Of a stretch of DNA of 13,163 nt, positions 6,664-13,163 are shown piece by piece. This stretch comes from Spirogloea muscicola. Lineage: Eukaryota; Streptophyta; Zygnematophyceae; Spirogloeales; Spirogloeaceae. Position 1 is the first letter of the stretch, and each line of letters begins with the position of its first letter. Made by a program: the position numbers and the translations under genes. Under the pieces are notes generated by a model that had not been told where the DNA came from, ran no database searches, and saw nothing but the letters and a program-made list of their open reading frames with translations. The stretch is taken from positions 971,594-984,756 of the forward strand of contig WELB01000026.1 in assembly GCA_009602725.1 (NCBI GenBank), given 5' to 3'.

Positions 6664-7056
6664 TCAGAAACCACGGGTCAAAACATAAAGGTCGCTAACC
6701 GATGCCTGGATACTAGATGGCAGATACGAAGCCCTTCTGCCATCAACTAGAGCTCGCCCAGCTTTCTGGTGCTAAGCATTAGCCTGAGCACGCTGCAGAC
6801 AGGCCGAAACTCGTCCTCGCAACAACGACAGATAAGCCGCTGGCAAGCCCATCTCAGCCGGGAACACATCTGCATGTCGTGTGTAGCCTAGATTGGCTAT
6901 GTTTTGAAGGAGAGTAAGGAAACGAGGACCTAAGCAGCCAAAGGTGTCGATTGCCGCTGGCAAGAGCTGATCACGGGGTAATCGGAGTAGTGCTGCAACT
7001 TTCTTTGTTCAGCACTGCCCACTGCGTGGCCAGCGATGTGTGTCGATGCTGGATGA
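6664..7056 (-). pseudogene. Second broken C-terminal retroelement-like fragment
   Basis: On the minus strand the first segment reads SHPASTHIAGHAVGSAEQRK and LQHYSDYP. After a frame change, QLLPAAIDTFGCLGPRF, NIANLGYTRHADVF and LLRGRVSACLQRAQANA follow. An in-frame TAG (6772-6774) interrupts, and the same frame continues through HQKAGRALVDGRRASYL to ASVSDLYVLTRGF and a TGA at 6664-6666. The order of conserved pieces (GHA, P-x-A-x-D-x-x-G, the Arg/Gln helix, GRAL, then SDLYVLTRGF) matches the fragment at 5319-5766, so both derive from one protein family. It is a dead copy. The retroelement assignment rests on the resemblance of the P-A-I-D-T-F-G region to reverse-transcriptase protein C-termini. 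Confidence 0.5.
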
Positions 7057-7060
7057 GAGA

Positions 7061-7108
7061 AGGGGGGCTAGCGGAACCAGCCCAGAAAAGAATGGACAAT
7101 GTCCGCAG
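7061..7108 (-). repeat. Short dispersed repeat A, copy 5
   Basis: On the minus strand it reads GACATTGTCCATTCTTTTC, then TGGGCTGGTTCC and GCTAGCCCCCC. The left part is closest to copy 3. The right part is more diverged, yet GGGCT...AGCCC pairing survives. It sits immediately upstream, in the sense direction, of the fragment at 6664-7056. Confidence 0.55.
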
Positions 7109-7685
7109 GCCTCGAAGGCTTACAGGACAACGCGCTTGCCGATTTCCCGAGCTCCCGCCATCCCAACGGATGCTTGCCCGAAACAGCGACCGATCATTGG
7201 TATGTATCATTCATTAATCGAAATGCTGGAATGTGCGCCTTCGTTTCACGTCTGCCCAGCCAGCTGGGGCTGGTTTTGTCCGCAGCCGCAATCAAATGTC
7301 AACGTGGCAGGCAGCCGGCTCCACCTGCATGGCGCGCATGCCGGCCCAGCGCCCCGCTGCGCAGCACTCGCCTCCCGTCGCCCGCCGTCACGCCCGCTCG
7401 CCTGAACTCCGCGCTCACGTAACTTGCCCTCCCGCGCGCGCTAACGATGGCTGAAAGTCGCGAGCGGCCACTCGCTAAGGGTACCACCAAATGCAGGCCC
7501 GTGGCGAGCGGCCACGCGATCCGGTCTAAGCACGTCCACGACAGACGCATGCCGCTCCTTCCAGAGTCATGTAGGCGCTCGGCTGGCCGCCGAAGCAGTC
7601 GTGGCGCCGGCATTGAAGCAGGACGGCCGTCGGCGCACGCCAGTGCTAAGCTGCAACCTGTGCCACTTCAAGCCGCCGCGCAGCG
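7109..7685 (+). promoter_or_regulatory. Upstream region of the GT77 gene
   Basis: No supported gene. GCGAGCGGCCAC occurs twice, at 7460-7471 and 7504-7515, 44 bp apart and 170-225 bp before the start codon. Each copy sits in a short palindrome (GCGAG...CTCGC in the first, GTGGC...GCCAC in the second). These could be regulatory sites for the gene starting at 7686. No TATA box stands out. Confidence 0.3.
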
Positions 7686-10652
7686 ATGCCGCAGCTCAGG
7701 CTTGCGGTCTCGTTAGCGACTGCCGCACTACTCATCGCGTCCGTCTTGCTTCTGCCAATCCGGCCTCAGGCAGGGTCCTCCTTGTCCGCCATCCTTGCGA
7801 GGCATCCTAGCGACCTGCTTGTGGGCGTGTGGAATATCACCCACGCTTCGCCAGATAAGGATGCTCCGCAACAACGCCAGATGACCGTTGATGATACGCC
7901 GGCAAGGTGCACGCTCACGGCTTCTGTGTACTTCCGAGCAATTGCGTGAATTGGAGCTCCATGGCCCAGAAAGAGCACAAACTCTCTCATATTCACAAGA
8001 GTCGACAGACGCGTGTGTCCTGATGTCTAGCATCTTCTCGTTCTCAGCAAGTCCATCTTTTGTGGCCACCATGCTATCAGATTATCCCCTTTTTTGATTT
8101 GGAACGACTGACCTGCTAGTCAGACACAGGCCACTTTTGTCCTTGTAGCCCGTAGTACCATATGCAGCATAAGTACCATATGCAGCCTATCTTGAGGACC
8201 CGATTACAGGGTGCGTTCCCGTGTTAAGAACCTGTGGCAGGTGAAGATACTGCGAGTGGCAGACAGAGTTCTTTGACTGTCAATGTTGCAATACAATGAT
8301 GCGGGCAGGTCTTCAGGGGCAGGTCGTCTTAAGCTTTCATGCCTTGCTTGTTTGTCACAGCAAGTTGAGGAGTGTCCTGGAAACTGCTGCGACGCCTGAC
8401 AGCAGGATCGCAATTGTTACCTCGTTCACCGCTGCTTGGAGGCCTATGCTCGAGCTTTTCTTGGAACAGCTTCGCAGCAGCCCTCTGACGCAGGCTTTGG
8501 TTCGTCATCTACTTGTGTTGAGCTTCGATGACAAGGGCTACAGCTGTTGTGTAAAGCTCGGGTTACACTGCTACCTGGACACTCAAGTAAGGGCCAAGCA
8601 GCACAGCAGCCCGCACGTTAGTCATTGATCAGGACCTGCGCCGATTGGTGATGCTGTCCCTTGTGTGAGAAGCATGCCCTGGGCCTCACAATTCCGGCCG
8701 TATAAGTCTAAGTGGGTGGTGCGTCGCTTGCAGAGGTCAGAACGATATGCAGTGAGGTGCATATTGCTTACATATCAAGTGTTTTCAGCCTTAGAAAACT
8801 ATGTCAACAAACAAACGAACTTTCCAATAAATGGTGCTTATGCACCGAGAAGTAGTCAAAGAAGTAAAAGCTTGAAGTCTCACAGGAGAATGCCACTAAG
8901 AAAGGCAACTACTCTGGTGCCGCCAAGGTCTACATGACTCCCATCTACCTCGACATGGTAAGGCCCTCACCGAGCTCTCATAGAAAATTGTTAGTTCTTT
9001 GTTACCATTGGACCAGCATTGTTACCTGATTGCATCTTAAGTCTCAGGAATCATGAAAGGGTCCTTCTCGTCCATGGCCCTTGCGAGCCTCCAGCATTAA
9101 ATTGTGTGCCCTTGAGGAAGAGCTTATGAAGTGCTTAAGCAGCCATGTCGGAAGGTTCTGCTAGGAGCAGCTCAGTCCCTACCTACCCTGAGCCCCACCT
9201 TAGACAATTTCTCAGAGTTAGGCTGCTGACAAGTCTTTTCGTTGAGAAGCTGAGTTACAATGTTGCAAATGATGGTGCTTCATCTCAAATATAATATCAA
9301 CACAGTCACATCTATGGTAACAGTATCTCAGGAAATTTTCATCCTCAGGCTTCAATTCCACTGATCTTACACTGACTGGTCCCTCAGCAGCGGCCTGCTT
9401 ATGCATGATCTTGCAGATGTGGAGACGGCTGGAGTTGAACCGGGACATCCTGCAGCTAGGCTACAATGTGCTCTTTACCGACACAGACATATTGTGGTTT
9501 CAGGTGAAAATTGCGTATTGTCAGACAACAACATAGAGGTGCAAAAGGCTTCTGACACCATCTGCTTGCCCCAATGCGCATATGCCGCTTCTGCATATGA
9601 TGCCCAGATTGTTGAAATCAGATGAGCGATGCCTATGTAGCATATCAATAACATACCAGCAAGAGTATGCCTCAGGTATCTGCAAGTATACATATTCTGT
9701 ATGACATCCTTCTGTACACAGCGAAGGCAAAGCTGCAGTGCGAAGCTGAAAGGCCAATGCCTATTGTGTGTAATGGCGCAGGATCCTCTGCCAATTCTAC
9801 AGGCTAGCCAGCTTGACATACAATTCGCATGCGACCGATGGAGGACAGACCCTGCCAAATCTGCTATAAATGCCGGTTTCTATTTTGCAAGATCCAACAA
9901 TAGAACAATAGCATTCTACGACCATTGGCTAAAAGGGCGTCAAAGGCAACCCTTCAGACCTCTTCATCTCGCTGCTAGATCAGTGGGCAGTGCTTATTGT
10001 CCTTGACGAGCCTAAGCTTGTCCTTCACCAAGTGCGTGCAGCAGCAGCTCAAGAGAGTCGCCAGAGAATCATTTGCCAGTGAGATATATAAAGCACCACA
10101 CTCGGTTGCATCCACTTAACGTAACGAGTTCACTGGAGCATAGTCTCTCAGAGGTCAAGTATGTGTTTCACAGGTACCACGGCATGAACGAGCAAGATGT
10201 TGCCACGATGTTGCTGCCAGCTCATGACCATTATACTGCCACTCAAATTGGTAAGCAATGCCGAATCTGCAACATGATATCCAGAAGTCAGACTCATATT
10301 GCAGTACTGCTAGTTGGTAGTATGATGCTTGCAGGACTGAAGAAGGGCACAGGCAAGTTGGACTGACCTGTATATGCCTAGTTTGTTGCGACTGACTGTG
10401 CACAATGTGCCCTTGGTAGGCTTGACTGTAGGACTGCTGGAAACACAACTTTTTGCCGGCTTCTGCGAGCTGGGACAGGATCTCACACTTATTGTGACGG
10501 TCCATGCCAACTGCTGTGTTGGCATGGATCGAAAATTGGGCCCACTCAGACGTATGATGGAAGACAAGGCTTGGTGGGACAAGCTCTCATCTTGCAGTGA
10601 TGAACTCTACAAGCACCACTTTCGCTGGTTGCCACCAAAATGCGCACCCTAG
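7686..10652 (+). CDS. GT77-type nucleotide-diphospho-sugar transferase
   Basis: Seven exons: 7686-7906, 8361-8586, 8886-8957, 9417-9503, 9782-9945, 10174-10250 and 10420-10652. Phases match at every junction; the total is 1080 nt, encoding 359 residues. Residues 4-24 are a hydrophobic signal anchor typical of type II Golgi enzymes. RIAIVTSFTAAW starts the catalytic fold near residue 88. LFTDTDILWF (192-201) holds the DxD motif that binds the metal and nucleotide sugar. Other family landmarks are FACDRW, INAGFYFARSNNRTIAFY, NEQDV (262-266), LFAGFC and VHANCC (310-315). The enzyme should move a pentose or related sugar onto a cell-wall or glycoprotein acceptor in the Golgi; substrate cannot be read from sequence. 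Sequons NIT, NAT, NYS and NRT fit lumenal exposure. The fifth intron uses a GC donor in this model. The first exon is the least certain part. Confidence 0.88.
8154..8189. repeat. 18-bp tandem duplication in intron 1
   Basis: AGTACCATATGCAGCATA at 8154-8171 is followed directly by a near-identical second unit at 8172-8189. It lies inside the first intron of the GT77 gene and looks like a simple local duplication. Confidence 0.75.
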
Positions 10653-11224
10653 AAAGACTGCACCATCAGCACTCATCGTGCTTTGAGTCATGCAGGAATA
10701 TTGCTACGAAAGCTCTTCTTTCGAGGCATGCCCAAGCATGGCCACAGTGATGTCGAAACTCCGTTTTCCAGAACCTGAGATGAGGCTTAGTTCTAAAGTC
10801 GTTGAAGCTCTGACTTATGTGATTGATAATATTGCTCCGATGAAGGCCGATCAAGAACAGCTATCTCCTACACCATCAGTAAAAGAGGCCAAACCAGATT
10901 GCAGTATTGTAAGCCAATCTGTTATCACCTACTTGCTGAGTCCCACTTAAGATGCAAGATGCAACAATTGCACATCACCCTATCAAGCTCAAGCAGACAA
11001 CAGTGCTTGTTGTTGCATCCAATAACCTTAGAAGGGAGCTCTACATCACAGGAATGCGAGGGCAAGGCACAGTGGAGCTTTGCTATGCACAGCATCTTGC
11101 TAAATGTCACACGTGCCAACGGCCTGCCAAGTGGGCTCAGTCCTCCAAGAACCCACAAGCACGATAAGCAAAGACTAGCCTGCCAAGTCTGCCTTGCTCA
11201 CAGCCCACACACTGAATACTAACA
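10653..11224. other. Intergenic region between convergent genes
   Basis: This separates the stop codons of the GT77 (+) and sphinganine hydroxylase (-) genes and must hold both 3' ends. TGTAA, the usual green-algal polyadenylation signal, occurs on the plus strand at 10908-10912, about 255 bp past the GT77 stop. I found no minus-strand TGTAA here. An 86-codon plus-strand frame (10690-10950, starting MQEYCYESSSFEACP) has a protein-like composition but no recognised domain; it may be 3' UTR of the GT77 transcript or a small ORF. Confidence 0.45.
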
Positions 11225-13105
11225 TCAGTCGGACTTTTCTGAAGACACTGTTGGCTGCCCCACCTTCAGCTTAGCTGGCCGGGCTTCATAACCTGCCCCA
11301 CTTGTTCGCTTTGCCAGCTCCACAGGCATGTATGTGCCCATTAGCCGGTCCCAGAAGACGAAGAAGGGCTGCGAGAAGTTGTACTTGGTGCCAAGGAGCT
11401 GGTGGTGGATGTCATGGTATGCTGTCCCATCACAGAGGGGTCACAACCAACGTCAATCTCAGTCAAAGGCAATACTGAGACTACATTGACTGTTCTATTT
11501 TTTAGGCGTCATGCCCACACACTCGACCTGATTAAGCCAAGAAATGACCCATGTCCTTGATTTTGCATAAGTCCATCGTCTCCATGGATGCATGAATCAA
11601 GTGGTAGCTTATACAAAAAGCTCTGCATGCATGAAGATTTCTACTGAAGCAGATATCCTGCTGAACATTGCTACAAACCCAATACAGAAAATAGTGAACC
11701 AAGTGGACCACATGCACCACAATTACAGCCAGTAACAGAAGAGCTTGGCAGCAGTACAAGGGCCTGCCATACCGGTGTTGTTCTGGAAGAGCAGCTGAAA
11801 TGGGTTCAATGGCAACCAGAGGCCACAATGGTCGTCAACCGTTTTCATGGTAGCAAATGAGAAGAAGTAGACAGCCAAGCGAGGACTCATTCCGGATGCC
11901 AGGAAAGAGATGGCTCCTCCTACGGTGTCCATTATCAATCCTTCCACTGGATGGTTGTACAGGGCACCATACGCGTATGGGACAATGAGGCGGTGGTGCC
12001 AGCTGTGCAGATGCCTGATCAACACCACAGTACAATCGGCAAAGGGTAATCAAACCCTAGCCCCAGATAATACTGACGTGCCATGGCCCCATCCAAAAGC
12101 TTCCACGCATGCAAACGCGCATACAATCAAAACGTGCAGGTCAAGAGCTAGTCGAGAAAGTCAGCATCTCTGCACACGATGCCAAAGCTGCTGCCAGCAG
12201 CAAGCTACCGCCCCAGCGCTCACCGATACAACCACTTGTTCTCGTGGAACAGGCGGTGCAGGAAGTACTGCCAGGTGTCCATGACCAGCATGGCCACACC
12301 AAATTGGCCAGCCTGCTGCCAGAGGTCCGGCTTGCTGTCCGACACCTTCCCAGCCTGGGGGTCCAGCTGGCAGGTGGCAGAGAGCAACCGCTTCAGCATA
12401 AAGACGGGCAAGGTACTGACTGCATCCACAGCGTGCTAGCGCTTTCACAGGCGACAAGGCCAGCTGAGAAGTTATGGTCAGCTACGTTTCCGGGCAAGGA
12501 ACCAACCATGAAGAGGAGCATGGCCACGCACGCCTGCAGGAGCTGCTGCAGCAGGACGCCCTTCACCACCTGGCGGGGCGTCACGAGGTTCTTCGCCTCC
12601 TCGGCGCGCATGTGCATGCGGAAGTTGTCCAGCCTCTGCGATCACACGGCGGGTTATGGCAGTGAGTGAGTGTGAACCCTGCGAGGCACCAAGAACACTG
12701 TGGTGCTTCACCAGGCCCGATGCCAAGCCATGCGATGCAAAAGCGAAGCCAGCAGGGCTGGCATCCTCTGAACGCTGGGCAATGGCGAAGTGTTGACTGC
12801 GCATGCCCGGAGCTTGGGCTCGAGGGCTGCTGGCCTTGACAGAGTTGCAACTCTAGGAGCAAGCTCCATGCCTGTGCAGTAACTCTGCAGTCTGATGGCT
12901 GAAAACAGTAAGGCTCTGTCATGAGAGGAGGGGGGAGCCAAGCACAGGCATGGCCGAGCCCAGGATCACGGCAGGGCTCAGGCAGCACCTTGGGGCTGCT
13001 GGCCATGCCGAGCAGCTGGTAGAGGCCGGAGTAGAACCAGTAGGTGGCAATCGGCGCCACCACGCCCATCACCTCATCGCTCGCATAGCCCTCCCAGAAC
13101 GCCAT
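11225..13105 (-). CDS. SBH: Sphinganine C4-hydroxylase (sphingoid base hydroxylase)
   Basis: Five exons on the minus strand: 13105-12989, 12635-12507, 12366-12224, 12014-11773 and 11421-11225. Phases 0, 0, 2 and 1 match throughout; the total is 828 nt, encoding 275 residues, close to plant SBH proteins (about 260). It belongs to the fatty acid hydroxylase/sterol desaturase superfamily of di-iron membrane enzymes, which add the C4 hydroxyl that turns dihydrosphingosine into phytosphingosine in the ER. The histidine boxes are complete: HRLFH (119-123), HSWHH (133-137) and HDIHH (213-217). Diagnostic plant-like stretches are MDTWQYFLH, RLIVPYAYGALYNHP, TVDDHCGLWLP and GTKYNFSQPFF. Hydrophobic segments lie near 13-33, 65-82 and 104-118 and in the MSPRLAVYFF region. 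The start ATG has a good Kozak context (GGCAGCCATGGCG). The exon 2/3 junction is the least certain; I chose the pair giving the family's usual spacing and the best polypyrimidine tract. Confidence 0.94.
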
Positions 13106-13163
13106 GGCTGCCGCCGGGCGGCGGGCGCGGCGACGGCGGGCGCGCGCCGCGCCGCGCCGCAGC
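13106..13163 (-). promoter_or_regulatory. GC-rich 5' leader of the SBH gene
   Basis: Almost pure G and C up to the window edge, with repeated CGCC/CGCG units. The SBH frame stays open upstream of its ATG, but no earlier in-frame ATG is visible, so the chosen start is the best available. The promoter itself lies outside the window. Confidence 0.4.

Noticed and set aside
9930-10070. Frame change reading KGVKGNPSDLFISLLDQW after exon 5 of the GT77 gene, as a sign of a frameshift
   Set aside because: The family motif NEQDV lies in the next exon in correct phase, so this stretch is better explained as intron.
12416-12423. Alternative acceptor for SBH exon 3 (TGCAG at about 12420)
   Set aside because: It would need a weak phase-1 donor and would add residues that disrupt the family's spacing before MDTWQYF. 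The acceptor ending at 12367 has a polypyrimidine tract and gives the usual length.
1-13163. CRISPR array, phage defence cluster or bacterial operon
   Set aside because: There are no regularly spaced repeats, and the introns, gene families and tRNA features are eukaryotic.

Overview
This is a eukaryotic nuclear window, most likely from a green alga. It has spliceosomal introns, Kozak-like starts, a class II tRNA gene without an encoded CCA, and three proteins whose closest relatives are the plant-type families. A trebouxiophyte-like alga is my guess from intron size (140-460 bp) and base composition; the sequence does not prove it. I rebuilt three multi-exon genes by matching splice phases across every junction, and each sums to an exact whole number of codons.

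Layout, left to right. 1-750 is repeat debris: a large imperfect hairpin (1-246), then two oppositely oriented copies of one short protein C-terminus (251-301 and 693-743). 1090-1641 may encode an unrecognised 183-residue protein (+). 1766-3550 is a four-exon universal-stress-protein-like gene (-), encoding an N-terminal USP fold and a long Ser-rich tail. 3551-5305 is very GC-rich with no convincing gene; it holds one unresolved base (3679), a G-tract and two short repeat copies. 5306-7108 is mobile-element debris around a nuclear tRNA-Ser(UGA) gene (6368-6448, -): two broken C-terminal fragments of what looks like a retroelement protein (5319-5766 and 6664-7056, both -), plus inverted and tandem repeats.

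From 7686 on, the window is gene-dense and nearly repeat-free. 7686-10652 is a seven-exon GT77-type nucleotide-diphospho-sugar transferase (+), with a signal anchor and a DTD motif; one intron appears to be GC-AG. 11225-13105 is a five-exon sphinganine C4-hydroxylase (-), with all three histidine boxes. These two genes converge on 10653-11224. Both products should work in the secretory pathway (Golgi glycosylation and ER sphingolipid hydroxylation). That is a loose functional link, and there is no sign of co-regulation.

The least expected signal is a family of short dispersed sequences in the left half. Four copies (five with a deleted one) read as the same 13-residue C-terminal peptide followed by a stop, using three different stop codons. 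This is best explained as the end of a protein carried by a repeat family. I do not see a defence system, CRISPR array or gene cluster.
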